Below are positions 1 through 11,480 of a stretch of DNA of 64,000 bases, in pieces. The DNA is from Sisyra terminalis (taxonomy: Eukaryota; Arthropoda; Insecta; Neuroptera; Sisyridae): contig OY292280.1 in assembly GCA_958496175.1 (NCBI GenBank), forward strand, positions 8,928,001 through 8,992,000. The letters run 5' to 3'. A program made the position numbers and the translations under genes. The stretch's first letter is position 1, and each line of letters opens with the position of its first letter. The notes beneath the pieces were generated by a model. The model had not been told where the DNA came from. It searched no databases and was given only the letters and a program-made list of their open reading frames with translations.

Positions 1-3000
1 TTCCGAATATAACATTTTTAAAATTTTTGTCTGTCTGTCTGTGTGTCCCGATTTAACATAAGAACGGAACAACCGAATTTAATGAAATTTGGTATTAAGA
101 TACAACACAATTTCCCGCACATGTTAGGCTACTTATAATTTCTCAAAAATAATTGGGAAGGTATTCCCTAGGGGTGAAACAAAAAAAATTACTTTAGACA
201 GGCGAGTTATATATCATTGGAAAGGTAATTAAAAGGTAGAAAATAATCTGTAAAAATATTTTTAGTTGAACTGATAAAAAGCACAGTAAATTCAATTTAA
301 ATTCTAAAAAATTGCCTCTTTGAAATATAAATGTTTATATATATAAAACACATAGTTGATGTTAATAGCGTAATGGCTTACTTATCTGACATTCTGATCC
401 TCCTAATTACAAAGACATGGGTTCGAATTTTATAGTAAACTTTCTTTTTTTTTTACAAAATTGTTATAAATAGACCCTTAGAGTTGCTCAATAAAGAAAT
501 ACACCTATCCCCCGATTTATACTGAAGATAGGTTCCAGACAAATCCGTGTAAAATGAAATCTTTATTTTTCCTATATAAAACCGTGTAAAACGAAAAAAA
601 CTGCGCAATTAAGTCATTTATTCAAATGGAACAAGAGTAAAACATATCCAGAAACTTTAAAATAGGTATAGTTTATCCAAAAAATGGCGTGATGTCGTAG
701 TTAACTTATTCTAAAAATGAAAACAAAAATAGAAATGAAAAATTTTTCAAAAAGTACCTGCTGAAACTTAACAAATTCAGGTATGTTCGAAATTTATTCG
801 CTATCACTTTGAGGAACTATCAGAAAGGGGAATCCCTTGTTATTGCAATCAGTGTTGCCAAATGAAAGAAACTCAAAAATAATTTCAACATATGTATTGT
901 GGATATGATTATGTAACCAAAAATACATTTTTAGAAATTTTCCGAATTTCATTAGTTTATAAACCGTGTAAAAGCGAAATCGTGTAAAACGAGTATCGTG
1001 TAAATCGAGGGATAGGTGTAACTAGTTTTAAAATGGCGCCAAGCTATCAAACGAATGCGAGATTTAACGTGAGTTTGGAGAAGTACATTTTTTGGCACAA
1101 TTTTTTATATTTTTTAAACAATTTTTAAATATTTTTTCTTTGGCACCGACTCAAAATCAGATTTAGAGTTCATCTATTTGGGTTAAAGTCCGACCGAAAC
1201 TTGTTTTTACGGCCGAAACCGAATTTCGACATTAGTCACAGTTTCGGTCGGAGCCGAAACTTTCATATAAGATCAAATTTTCGTAAAAAAAAAAATAATC
1301 ATAGTTAGTCTGTCTTTACTTTTAAATTCTATTGGTATCCATTAATAATTTAGTCCTTAATATTTGAGCTAGTCATTAATATAACATATTATTACCACTT
1401 CCTATTTCAAATGAAAGAAACTCAAAAATAATTTCAACATATGTATTGTGGATATGATTATGTAACCAAAAATACATTTTTAGAAATTTTCTGAATTTCA
1501 TTAGTTTATGAACCGTGTAAAAGCGAAATCGTGTAAAACGAGTATCGTGTAAATCGGGAGAAAGGTGTATTAACGAAAAAAATTAATAGTAGTAGTAATA
1601 ATAATAGTAATAAAACTTAAATAAAATACGTTTTTAAAACCGCGCATACATACAACCCTGTATTTATATATCCCCTCTGACTGATGAAATTTTAATATTC
1701 GATGTATTTCTTATAAGAAGTAGACATCTGATAAGAATTTTTTTTTTAAAATTCCTACCCTAAAAGAGTAAAAGGGGTGACTAAGTTTGTATGAGAAAAT
1801 GTAGAGTTAATCAACAATCAAAATTTTGAATTTAACAAGTGTAATTAATAAATAAATTATTAATTAATAATAAATTTTTGTTATATCATTTTCACTACAG
1901 CATTTTAAATAACGTCATTTCATTTAATTAATATGAAAGATTATGTAGTAGGTACTTATACCAAATACCAAAGAGGCGGTTTTTAATTTTTGTTTGTTTA
2001 ACAATCAAACTTTTTAAAATCTAATTTTTATGAACCAATGATTGTGATTTGTGACCTGGAGTAATTATATATTTTGCTGAAAAGCATTAAGGGAGCAATT
2101 TTTTATCTTATATTTTACTATCAATTAAAATATATAATCTTCCAAACTAACTTTTCTTCGGTATTTAGAAAAATTTAAAAATCAATTATTGTTATTGAAA
2201 ATAAATAAAATATTCGAATTTCCTTCCACGCTTTCTATCTATTTCCAACAATTTTGTATGTACAACGTCAAAATGTGCGATATCGAATTGCTTTTTATTC
2301 ATGATAACCAAAATAAATGCATATTTGTCGATGAAATTTGGAAATTATTTTTCTTCTACGATGCAGATATATAATAAGAAAGGGTTTTTGATAATTCCTC
2401 CTCTATAAGAGTGAAAAATGGTAGCCAAGTTTGTACGGCATAACGTCTAATAAACAATCGAAATTTCAAATTTTATAGTCACAGTATCGTTATTAACGAA
2501 ACGTAATTACCCTTTATTATAAAACAAAGATGATTAAATATTAGAAATAAAAACTTTGGGTCTGCTTAAAAATTTAAACTCTTGATAGATATATCTGAAA
2601 ATGGTTAAGTTAAGTTTATAAGTGAGCATTAATTTTTTTGGCTTTCACATATTATAAACCTGAAAATCCGAAATACGTTTTCACAAATACATTAGTGAGC
2701 GAATATTGAGTAGCGAGAAATTCGACGAACTAAAAGAAAATGGTTTAATTACATAGTTGAAACTCAGATATTTTAATAATAAGTGTATAGATACATAATG
2801 GTTATACTTGATTATAGAGGAACTTGGTTTCGTGCAATTGAACAAATTTTAATTTCGCGGTAGTTTTGTACATTGCAGTAGTGTTATAGTTTTGAGAAAA
2901 AGGTTCATTCGGGAGTCGAGGCAATGAAACGGGATTTCTACTAATATTCTAAATCTAGACCCCTTACTTTTGTTATTTTGACGTGAGTGTTTTGATAACT

Positions 3001-3389
3001 TTTTACTGTTTTAAGTCGTAATAAAAACCGACCTTTTTGAACTTGACAATATGTTTTTTATGTATAGATACTGATTGATTTATAGATTATTTGGTTCACG
3101 ATAGATATACCTACCGTAGGTATACGCAATTGAACATACTCTTTTTAGATATTTATAAATATTTTTTGGAAATTAATTGATCATTACATATAAATATTTT
3201 ATTCTAAGTAACAGTTTATTAAATGTGTCTTTTTCAAGTCGACAAAATAGTGTTTTTAAGTATGATTATGTTTTTCGTAAAAGAAATAAGAAAAATAACA
3301 ATTTTCATATATCACTACAAATAGCAAATCTAAAAAGAAAATATAATCTACACCTACGTTACGCAGACGAAGTTGCGGGGATCAGCTAG
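1..3389 (+). mobile_element. Helitron-like element, 5' end outside the window
   Basis: The right end reads GCGGGGATCAGCTAG followed by T at 3390, a typical Helitron 3' terminus (CTAG|T). The first 500 bases (GTCTG repeats, then a stretch around ACGGAACAACCGAATTT) and the last 70 bases match, in reverse orientation, the element at 4352-5739, so the two belong to one family. No helicase frame is visible; this copy is non-autonomous and swollen by nested insertions. The short open frames inside (2189-2374, 3177-3389) have no coding character. Confidence 0.7.
501..1568. mobile_element. Nested MITE with ACACCTATCC termini and a duplicated right end
   Basis: ACACCTATCCCCCGATTTA at 501 is the inverted complement of the segment ending at 1019, so 501-1019 is a small inverted-repeat element inside the Helitron. 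The last 160 bases (860-1019) recur at 1408-1568 with few changes, including the GTGTAAAACGAG motif. Between the copies, 1185-1270 holds a GGCCGAAAC-rich fragment related to the element at 14815-15433. Confidence 0.6.
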
Positions 3390-3468
3390 TACTATGTAAA
3401 TTATTATTATATACCATAGAGTATATTTTATATACTATTTTAAATTACTATCTACTACCGTTCTTTAT

Positions 3469-3613
3469 TGGCCACTCCAAAACTGGTAGGTGTTAGATTC
3501 GATTTTCGAATCGAGCAAATTTTTAATATTTCTCGATTTACGAATTAAAATTATCTCTAGAATCCATAAAGACTTTGATAGATACATAGCGACGACAATA
3601 ATTAAAAAAAAAA
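3469..3613 (+). mobile_element. tRNA-derived SINE, 5'-truncated
   Basis: This matches the body of the family seen in full at 34022 and 56380: CCACTCCAAAACTGGTAGG, a degraded B box, GAGCAAATTTTT, a TTAAnnCTAGAnTC-type segment, a GCGACG tail and an A-rich end. The A-box head is missing. Confidence 0.65.
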
Positions 3614-3996
3614 GAATTATCATAACTTTGTCAGAAGAATATAAGCAAAAGTATTAAATATGATACAAAATTAGGTCTATTATACTTTCAAACATAAAAA
3701 AATTATAAAATATGTTTCTTGATAACTATTATAAGTAATGGGATTCGGCAATTTAATCAATGAATCTATTGATTTCAAATATTTATTTTCTTAGGCGCTT
3801 AAATCAAATATTAATCGTTATCATAAAAAAATCAATAAATTTTTCCCCGAATTTTCGGTTTTTGTCAATCAAATGTAACGCGTTTTCTTATTGGTCAGTA
3901 ATTTTGTTTACATTACTCATAAACTACAGGAATTGGTCAAATCTGCCAACAGCAGTTGCTACTGAAGTCGCCGTTGAAGATTCCAGATTAATGGGA

Positions 3997-4005
3997 TATA
4001 TAATA
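3997..4005 (+). promoter_or_regulatory. Probable TATA box of gene A
   Basis: TATATAATA lies about 30-40 bases before the start of the conserved first exon. Upstream sequence at 3870-3960 (TTGGTCAGTAA, TTTACATTA, CATAAA) resembles the same positions upstream of the first-exon copies at 32.1 and 33.6 kb, so promoter and leader were duplicated together. Confidence 0.45.
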
Positions 4006-4037
4006 AAATTAACGAATTTTAGATCATTACTGTTTTA

Positions 4038-4181
4038 GAATCCAACGGAATAACACATAGTCGTTGTCGTCTTCGGGAGTTAAGCAGTACTAAATCCAAA
4101 CGTTAGTGCAGTGCTTGTGGTCAGGGACGCAGTACTTAACTTCATTGCTGAACGAAAAAAAAGAACATCAATTTTGTTTAG
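4038..4181 (+). other. Non-coding first exon of gene A
   Basis: A conserved leader shared with five other loci in the window (ends at 15652, 26109, 29420, 32405, 33911). It opens with TCCAACGGAATAACACATAG, nearly matched at 33793 and 25984, carries the TCATTGCTGAA box and an A-rich stretch, and ends TTTGTTTAG|GTGAGT, a good donor. No long frame is open. The intron begins with the family signature AAATTAAGGGTT and runs to the acceptor at 5880. The transcription start is inferred from homology and the TATA box, so the left edge is approximate. Confidence 0.65.
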
Positions 4182-4351
4182 GTGAGTTTCTTTTTGTTTT
4201 TCCTAAAATTAAGGGTTAACAATTTTGCTCAAGTCCCTTTTAGCGCACTTAAGTCTGGCAACGTTACATTTTTAGCTTTGTTTTTAATTTAGTTCGCGAA
4301 TAAATCGGTCCATAATGAAAATTTAGCCACAAAAGACAAAAGTATACCATA

Positions 4352-5739
4352 CTAGCTGATCCCCGCGACTTCGTCTGCGTAACGTATTTTATTTTTCTTA
4401 TTCTTCTACGAAAAATATAATCACACTACATCAAACATCACATAAAAAATATCGCCAAGTTCAATAAATTCGGTCTTAATTATGACTAAAAAAAGTCGAA
4501 AGTTATCAAAATACTCACATCAAAATAACCCCATCTCCCATTTTCGATTCCCGAATGAACCTTTTTCCAAAAACTATTACACTATTGAAATGTACAACAC
4601 AACCGCGAAATTGAAATTTGTACAATTGCACGAAACTCAATTCTTCCATAATCATGTATAACCATTATGTATAAACTTATTATTAAATATCTGAATTTCA
4701 TCTATATAATTAAACCATATTGGATAGTTCAGAGTTCACCATACACGATTTGGCGTATGCCTTCTGCTCTGGAAGAGGATTTCAAATTTCTTTTATCATT
4801 ATGATGATATGATTATTTATTATTTATCATTATGATGATTTCTGGCTGGAATTGCGAACTTTTTTCGTGATCCCTTTCACGTACTTGCAAATAAAAGATA
4901 TTGTCCCCCCCCAAGAAAAAAATCCTGAATCCACCCTTGTCCGTTAGGGTAGGAATTTTCAAAAAAAAATCTTATCACATGCCTCCTTCCTATAAGGAAT
5001 ACACCGAATATTAAAATTTCATCAGTCAGAGGAGTATATAAATACACCCTTTTATATATGCACGGTCTTAAAAACGTTTTTATTTTAAGCTTTATTACTA
5101 TTATTATTATTATTAGTATTACTATAACATTTTTTTCGTTAATATTTCCTTACTGAGCAACCCTAAGGATCTGTTTACAAGAATTTTGTAAAAAAAAATT
5201 ACTGTCAGATTATTATCTATAAAAACATTTATATTTCAAAAAGGCAATTTTTTGTACTTTAAATTAAATTTCTGTACTTTTTATTAGTTCAATTAAAAAT
5301 ATTAATACAGATCATTTTTTAACTTTTAAATACCTTTTCAATGATATATAACTCGCCTATCTAAAGTAATTTTTTTTTCATCCCTCAGTTTTTACGTAGG
5401 GGGTACATTCCTTTATTATTTTTAAGGAATGATAAATAGCCTAACGTGTGTGAGTAATTGTGTTGTATCTTAGTATAAAGTTTCATTAAATTCGGTTGTT
5501 CCGTTCTTTAGTTAAATCACCAGCGCACGCGATGTAAGAAAGTTTTTTAGTAATTTTTTTCACACATTATTGGAGTTTCAGTATGGATTCCTAACTTTTT
5601 TGAAAATTTAATATAGCCTATGTTCACCGGAAAAAGTGTAGCTTCCTAACAGTTAAAGAATTTTTCAAATCGGTCAAGTAGTTTCGGAGACTATTCAAAG
5701 CAAACAAACAATCAAATCTTTCCTCTTTATAATAATAGA
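4352..5739 (-). mobile_element. Non-autonomous Helitron inside intron 1 of gene A
   Basis: Read on the minus strand it starts TCTATTATTATAAAGAGG, followed by a TTTGATTGTTTGTTTG stretch, and ends GGGGATCAGCTAG|T. It is 1388 bp, flanked by host T at 5740 and A at 4351 as expected for insertion between A and T. There is no replication-helicase frame. Without it, intron 1 would be only about 310 bp. It lies in opposite orientation to the Helitron ending at 3389. Confidence 0.8.
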
Positions 5740-5947
5740 TAGATTAGAATTGAATTAACAAAAAAATCACAAATAGAATAAAAAACATAGTCAAAAATGC
5801 AACGTTGCCAGGCTTGAGTCGACAAATTTGATATATAGGTTAACCTTGACACTGTCCTAACTATTAAATTTTTGTTTTAGTTACAAAATTATACACTCTT
5901 CCGATTTACAAATAATCAAGGGGAATTAATTTAACGAAAAATCAAGG

Positions 5948-6538
5948 ATGGAAAGAAATAATTTACCCCGTCAGGAACCAGCTCCTGGATTACCGGCCAT
6001 GAACAGTCCACGTCCGGGACAAATTGCGTACTTTGATGCACAACACCAATTTGTAACCATTCCGAATATTTTCTTCGACCCGACTTCTCATACAGTCAAC
6101 ATATGGGGTTTCAACCCCAACGAGTGGGTATACAGTACCAACTGTTTAGTCAATCGAACCTACTGGACTTATTCGGGACAACGAATCCCTATTCCCGAAC
6201 AAATTGTCCCAAATTTTGGGAATTCAGAAGTTCCAACTAACCGCGAACCTCCAAATCAAATTATGGCTCCTGCTGTTCCGCTTTGTCCATCCCCGAATTA
6301 TCCACCACCCCTGGTTCATTCTGCCAATTTAAATGAAGTTCAAGGCTTCAATGAAGCTGCACCGCCAATTAATGTTCCTCGTTTTCCTCCCCCTAATCCT
6401 CCTGCTCCAATGTTGCAAAGACCCCCAATCTGCTTTCAAATTCCAAGTGGACCATTTTCGGGGTTGCCACCCCCACCTAACAACTGTGGACCCAATGGAA
6501 ACATCAACAATTTCCGTTTTCCACCAAATCAAAATTAA
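5948..6538 (+). CDS. Gene A: Pro/Asn-rich protein of the local tandem family (196 aa)
   Basis: I do not recognise this family. The coding exon begins after acceptor TTTTTGTTTTAG (AG at 5879-5880, with branch-like TCCTAAC before it), and the ATG has good context (AAGGATGG). Residues 1-80 align with genes B and C: M-x-R-x-N-L, PRPGQIAYFD at 21-30, IPN at 38-40, Trp53, Trp60, GQ at 77-78. From about residue 95 the protein is Pro-rich with PPP runs; a CPSP motif around residue 95 recurs as CPFP in gene C and CPLPP in gene B. There is no signal peptide or membrane segment, so a soluble intracellular protein is likely. The N-terminal block has the look of a small folded domain with a disordered tail. 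Transcription presumably starts at the non-coding exon ending at 4181. Function unknown; confidence is in the gene, not a role. Confidence 0.85.
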   Translation: MERNNLPRQEPAPGLPAMNSPRPGQIAYFDAQHQFVTIPNIFFDPTSHTVNIWGFNPNEWVYSTNCLVNRTYWTYSGQRIPIPEQIVPNFGNSEVPTNREPPNQIMAPAVPLCPSPNYPPPLVHSANLNEVQGFNEAAPPINVPRFPPPNPPAPMLQRPPICFQIPSGPFSGLPPPPNNCGPNGNINNFRFPPNQN

Positions 6539-6861
6539 CAAGTTTCCATCCAAAACAGTATCGTAGTTTGGGGTTGAAGTTAGCAACCCCATTGACTAAA
6601 TTTTTAAAAATTAATTTTGATCAATTTCAAATTGTTCCAGGAATGCTCACGATCTTAGTAACTAGCTAAGATGCTGTTTTATATAAAATTTGCTTTATAA
6701 TTATTATTTTTTTTCATTTTTGTTGAAATAGTCCTTAACAATTTAAATTCACATTTCTCATTATATTTTTTTTAGAATTTAAGTTTTAGTCTAACTATTC
6801 TATAAAATTGATATTGATATAAAATTTTTAGAGACTTTTTTTTATTAATAATTTTTAAGAT

Positions 6862-7008
6862 CAGTGACGTAGTTAGGGGTTTGCTAGGCAAACGACTGAA
6901 AGGGGGATAAATTTCATTTGGGTGCATTTTGATTTACTTGTAAAATATTTTTAGTAGCATTATTTACAAGTCCTTTCAGGGTTGCTCCAACCCCTGGTTA
7001 CGACACTT
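6862..7008. mobile_element. Short hAT-like MITE
   Basis: The left end CAGTGACGTAGTTAGGGG and the inverted right end AGTGTCGTAACCAGGGG are imperfect terminal inverted repeats of the CAGnGnCGTAG type seen again at 38022 and 39163. It is about 147 bp, with no coding sequence. Confidence 0.5.
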
Positions 7009-7277
7009 TAAGATATAAATTATAAAAATTCAAAATTTACAAATTTTTAAATTTCTTTATAGTTTACGTACATAGTAAAGGGGTTTCAAATATTTTATAA
7101 AGTAAATTTGTTTTTCATTTGGAAAAAAAATTGTGAATTATAAATTTGAAGGTTATCCATCATAAATATGTTGTCCTTGACAACTTCTGATTATTCTTTT
7201 TTTTTTTATACATTTTTTCTTATAATTATTTATAGTTTTTATTTTCAGGAATTTCAAATATTTTAAATTTTATTATT

Positions 7278-7421
7278 GTTCAACACATTTCATCGGTTTT
7301 CCGACTTCTTTAGGTACTAAAATAATTCTATATAATACAATTGAACTGTCAATTGGAAATTGACTAAGAGATATAGTAGTTCCTAAAGAAGTCGGAAAAT
7401 TAATGAAATGTGTTGAGCAAA
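7278..7421. repeat. 145 bp hairpin element
   Basis: The arms CAACACATTTCATCGG...CCGACTTC and their inverted copy near 7372-7421 pair over about 45 bases around an AT-rich loop. Confidence 0.6.
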
Positions 7422-7760
7422 AAATTTTTTTTCATATTTATACAACAATACTGTCTCGTCTTTTATAAAAATAATACAATTCTTATTAATTAAAATTTAT
7501 AAATATACACTTTTTTATGTACTCAATTATTATTTTAATAAAATATTATATACATTTGCAGTTCAATTTTGTTTAAATATGTTATCTTAGACTACTTTTG
7601 ATTATTTCTATTATTAATTTTTATAATTCTTCTTTATTTGAGACTAGTATGGAAGCTATAGGTTGATCAGGTGCGCGCCAGATAAGCTGAAAAGGGGTGC
7701 ACTTTGTTAACTCTTTGCATTTATTTTAATAATCCACAAAGGGGTGAAAGACCAAAAACA

Positions 7761-8577
7761 TTAGGATGATTCAAAAAAAAAATTTTTTATATTTTTTCTT
7801 GCAAACAGGTTGAAAAGTTTTGTTTTGACGTAAAAAGACACCAGTTAAAATTTCAGCTCTTAATATTAAGGTTGTCCTCATCGAATTTTTTTATTTCCCA
7901 TAAGAGTAACATGGGAAAAGTTATTTTTACTTCTTCTAATTTTTATACCGTTCAAATGCCTATTTAAATAATAAATCTCTTCTACGATCTTTATAGAGAA
8001 TTAAACGCTCTACAAAAAAGAACTGAAATCATTTTTTGATTAGTCCATGTCTTCAAAAGTTATTCAAGATCAAAGTTCAATTCTTTAAAAATTTGATCAA
8101 AAAAAAAAAATAATCATCAAAATTTAATAAAAAAATCATTTGTTGACATCTCTCACAAATCAAATTCATGTTTGATAAAAAAATTTGACCCCTATTTTAA
8201 CACTGAAACCAAAACTTTTGGTATAATATAAAAAATTCGATCAAATTTTTAAGGAATTGAACTTTGATCTTGAATAACTTTTGAACACATGGACTAATCA
8301 AAAAATGTTATCAGTCCTTTTTTGTAGAGCGTTTAATTCTCTATAAATATCATAGAAGAGATTTATTATTTAAATAGTCGTTTGAACGGAATAAAAATCA
8401 GAAGAAGTAAAAATAACTTTTCCCATGTCATTCTTATGGGAAATAAAAAAATGCGATGAGGACAACCTTAATATTAATATTAAGAGCTGAAATTTTAACT
8501 GGTATCTTTTTACGTCAAAACAAAACTTTTCAGCCTGTTTGCAAGTAAAAATATTTTTTTTTTTTGAATCACTCTAA
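7761..8577. mobile_element. Long foldback element (TTAG-TGATTC termini)
   Basis: The two halves are inverted complements almost to the centre near 8170. Termini are TTAGGATGATTC and GAATCACTCTAA. Ordered internal modules are shared with the elements at 19951, 24146, 45055 and 50057: GCTCTTAATATTAA, a CCCAT...ATGGG segment and a CTCTACAAAAAAG motif. No transposase is present. Confidence 0.7.
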
Positions 8578-8936
8578 AAATCATATATTACTAAAATATA
8601 AAATCATGTAGGTATGCTATAGCCTCAATACTGTTTTATATATAAAAATAAAACAATTCTTAATAATTAAAAATTATAATTTTTTTTTCTGTAATCAATT
8701 AAAATTTTAATAAACTATTGTAGCATCAAAATAAAATTTTACTAAGTTGTTTTTTGAATCTTTAATTTTATTTCAGGATAAGTTAAAAATTATAAATTTA
8801 TTATTACTGAGAATTATACAGCCAAAACAATTCCCTTAGTCTTTCATACATATATAAATTATAAATAACAGCTTGACTATAAAAATCTTTCATACAAATA
8901 TAAGAAGTAGGTATCTTATAAATTGACACTTTTCTC

Positions 8937-9030
8937 CCTCTTCCTCTCTAGATGAACAACCCTACTGATTTTCAGCTTCTGTTGTTTCGGATCCATCAAT
9001 CAAGGTGACCACAGACCTGTAAACCTGGAA
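8937..9030. other. Possible isolated coding exon, strand ambiguous
   Basis: This GC-richer island has splice-like signals in both directions. On the plus strand a pyrimidine-rich CCTCTTCCTCTCTAG acceptor is followed by ATG and an open frame (MNNPTDFQLLLFRIHQS) to a CAAG|GTGACC donor. On the minus strand an acceptor AATTCCAG at about 9026 leads into VYRSVVTLIDGSE...ENQ and a stop. No neighbouring exon was found for either reading, and I do not recognise either peptide. Confidence 0.3.
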
Positions 9031-9164
9031 TTATCAGAGATTTAAAGAAATGTTTATATTTATAAATTTTTGACTTTGTTGTTTTGATTAAAAAAGTCTT
9101 TATTCGGTTTTTTTTTTCTGAGTCACTAGTTATTTATAAATAAAATCACCAAACAAGAATTGAA

Positions 9165-9350
9165 TACTGTTTATTCAATATATGAAATATATTGTAGTCA
9201 TATTTATGTAATATAATTAATAAAAGTTAACTATAAATAAATTTGAACGACAGTTCAAACAAATGTATTTTGGACGTATTGCCCAAATACGTTTTTCGAT
9301 TACCAAGCAATCTTCTTCAGTGGTCATCAAGTGGTTTTCTGATATGCGAC
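9165..9350 (-). mobile_element. Penelope-like terminal repeat fragment with hammerhead-like motif
   Basis: This copy belongs to a family found about twelve times in the window. It has the AATATATTG-TAGT-TTTATGTAATATAATT segment, GTTCAAACAAA, then on the minus strand CTGAAGA, stem AGATTGC/GGTAATC (slightly degraded) and GAAA. See 41425-41622 for the best motif. Confidence 0.6.
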
Positions 9351-9584
9351 ATTTTTCATTGTCTTTGCTTTGGAATACTTTGGAAGTCCGCTAAAACATT
9401 AAGAGAATTAATAATTTCATAAAATTCGAAATTGACTACGATTATGCGGGATGAAATTAAGAGAATTTAATATAAAACAAATTGGTGTAATAAAATTTCA
9501 TTGTAAACAATGTTTTTTTTAGTTATACCTAGAGTTGCTACTTTTTTTATGCAAATCAAGTATAGTGGCTCCTAACAATAAATA

Positions 9585-10050
9585 TTTTCCATTGTTCAAA
9601 CTATATATGAAATATATTATTGCCTTATTTATGTAATATAATTTACTAAAGTAAACTACAAACATAAATTTTAAACAAAAGTTCGTACAAATTCACTGCC
9701 GTATTGCTCAGATACGTATTTCGATTGCCAAGCCAACTTCCTCAGTGACCTTCAAGTACTATTGAATCGCTCCATAACTACTATATGATGAGTTTTGATC
9801 TCACGAATTGATCTCAATTTATTCGTCGAGCCTTTCCCTTTTTGCGATGTAGACGTTGAGGGGGAGGGGCTGTTCCCGCTCCTCTTTCCATTCACTTAAT
9901 TCTTCGAAAGCAGGATAACCATTGGGGAAGATTGCTTGGCAATCGAAATACGTTAGTAATTCATTTGCTTGAAATTTTGTTCAAATTTTTGTTTATAGTT
10001 TACTTTTGAAATTTATATTACATAAATAAGACCATAATTTATTTTAAAAA
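9585..10050. mobile_element. Penelope-like remnant: two inverted terminal copies around a C-terminal ORF relic
   Basis: A minus copy of the terminal repeat (9585-9770) and a plus copy (about 9920-10050) flank a segment at 9830-9915 (GCGATGTAGACGTTGAGG...) that matches the 3' end of the endonuclease relic at 57510-57734. The plus copy's motif is degraded. Confidence 0.6.
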
Positions 10051-10439
10051 CTGTAAAACTGTTCTAATTTGGCGAAAAAAATCTAATTTGATACTTTGCA
10101 TTAGTTTTAGCAACCTTAAACAAGTGATTATCATTGTTTAACTGCTGTACAACTTTTTTACAGAGAACATTTAAATAAATTTCCTATCCTATTTTATTCA
10201 AAAATTCTTAAAACCATCTTTTTTTTGTATATTATACGTAAAATGAGATCAAAAGAAATAAAATCGTGCGAAATAAAGTTTGTTCCCGTAATTTAATTAT
10301 CTGATAAAGTTTAGGGTATAGTTATTCTAAATAACGTATAATACTTTATAATAAAGTAAGGTTGGTAACCCTTTTAATATCAGTGCAAAGTGTAAAAGTG
10401 TAGCAATTATAGTCTCAATTTACACTTTCGGCAACTAAT

Positions 10440-11480
10440 TGGTTTTCCAATAATTTGCTAAAAAATAAATATTGAGAAAAATAATGGAAATTTAGGGAAT
10501 ACTCTTGATGTAAATTAGTCTTCAATTTTTGAAAAACAAGTGGAATAAATTTCGTATCGAATATTAGAACAATTAAATCATTCAATTATTAAATGTAGCA
10601 AAATTCATGTTTGCGCAAAATCCACCAAAAGCTACTTCCGTCATATATTCAAGCGGTCATTTTTCGTGACCAAGTGGGTTTCGGCATTTACGCGGAAATT
10701 TGTGGATAATTGAAAAATCCAACTCCCAAATCTTTTTTGGTAAGTTTATTGGGAATTCAGGGAATAATTTTGATGTTAATAAGCCAAAATTTAATGGAAA
10801 ATCCGTGAAATTTAATGGCTATTTAGTATTAGAAGAATTTTATCATTCAATTACTAGATAAAGCGAAATTCATGTTTGCGCAGAATCCACCAAAAACTAC
10901 TTCCGTCATTTATTCAAGCGGCCATTTTTCGTGGCCAAGTGGATTTCAGCATTTACGCGGAAACTTGTGAAGGATTTTAAAGTCAAATTCCTACAAATTT
11001 TCGGTAAGTTTATTGCACAAATCTTTTCCTAGATTGTAAATAGTGAATACTAAAGTATCATTAAAAAAATGCATGAAAATCTCTACCGTTTATTTTTTCC
11101 AAACTGGTAATTCCATGTTATTGGTTAATAATTCAATAGTATCAAAGTAAATTAAATTACAAGTTGGATTGAATTAATTAACAAATCGTTGAAATTTGGT
11201 GAATATTGAATCTAAAAGCAATTAAATCATTTAACAGTTAGGTAAAGCAAAGTTCATGTTTGCGCAGAATCCACCAAAAGCTACTTCCGTCATATATCCA
11301 AGCGGCCATTTTTCGCGCCCAAGTGGGTTCCAGCATTCACGTGGAAACTTTAAAGGATTTTAAAGTCGAATTTCAATTTTTTTCGGTAAGTTTATTCCAC
11401 AAATCTTTTCCTAGATTGCAAATAGGGAATACTAAAGTACCATTTAAAAAAATGCATGAAAATTTCTATCGTTAATCTTT
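10440..11480 (+). repeat. Three-copy exon-like tandem repeat with GTAAGT donors
   Basis: Three imperfect copies have their conserved cores at about 10606-10745, 10868-11010 and 11245-11390. Each contains TTCATGTTTGCGCA, AATCCACCAAAA, CTACTTCCGTCAT, CAAGCGG and ATTTTTCG, and each ends TTTTCG or TTTTTG followed by GTAAGTTTATT, a strong splice donor. In one frame copies 2 and 3 read MFAQNPPK...SVIY; copy 1 has a TGA after 20 codons. A fainter copy is near 40736. They could be repeated leader exons or a small coding exon; neither can be shown. Confidence 0.5.

Larger units (their letters stand above)
6539..7760 (+). other. 3' flank of gene A with small MITEs
   Basis: AT-rich sequence without coding potential. 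It contains a short element at 6862-7008, a hairpin at 7278-7421 and a hAT-like end fragment near 7649-7700 (GGTGCGCGCC ... GGGGTGCA) that resembles 39404-39465. The first clear AATAAA after the stop codon is near 7537, so the transcript end is uncertain. Confidence 0.4.

Noticed and set aside
1..60. GTCTG microsatellite as an independent feature
   Set aside because: It is part of the Helitron family sequence and too short to list separately.
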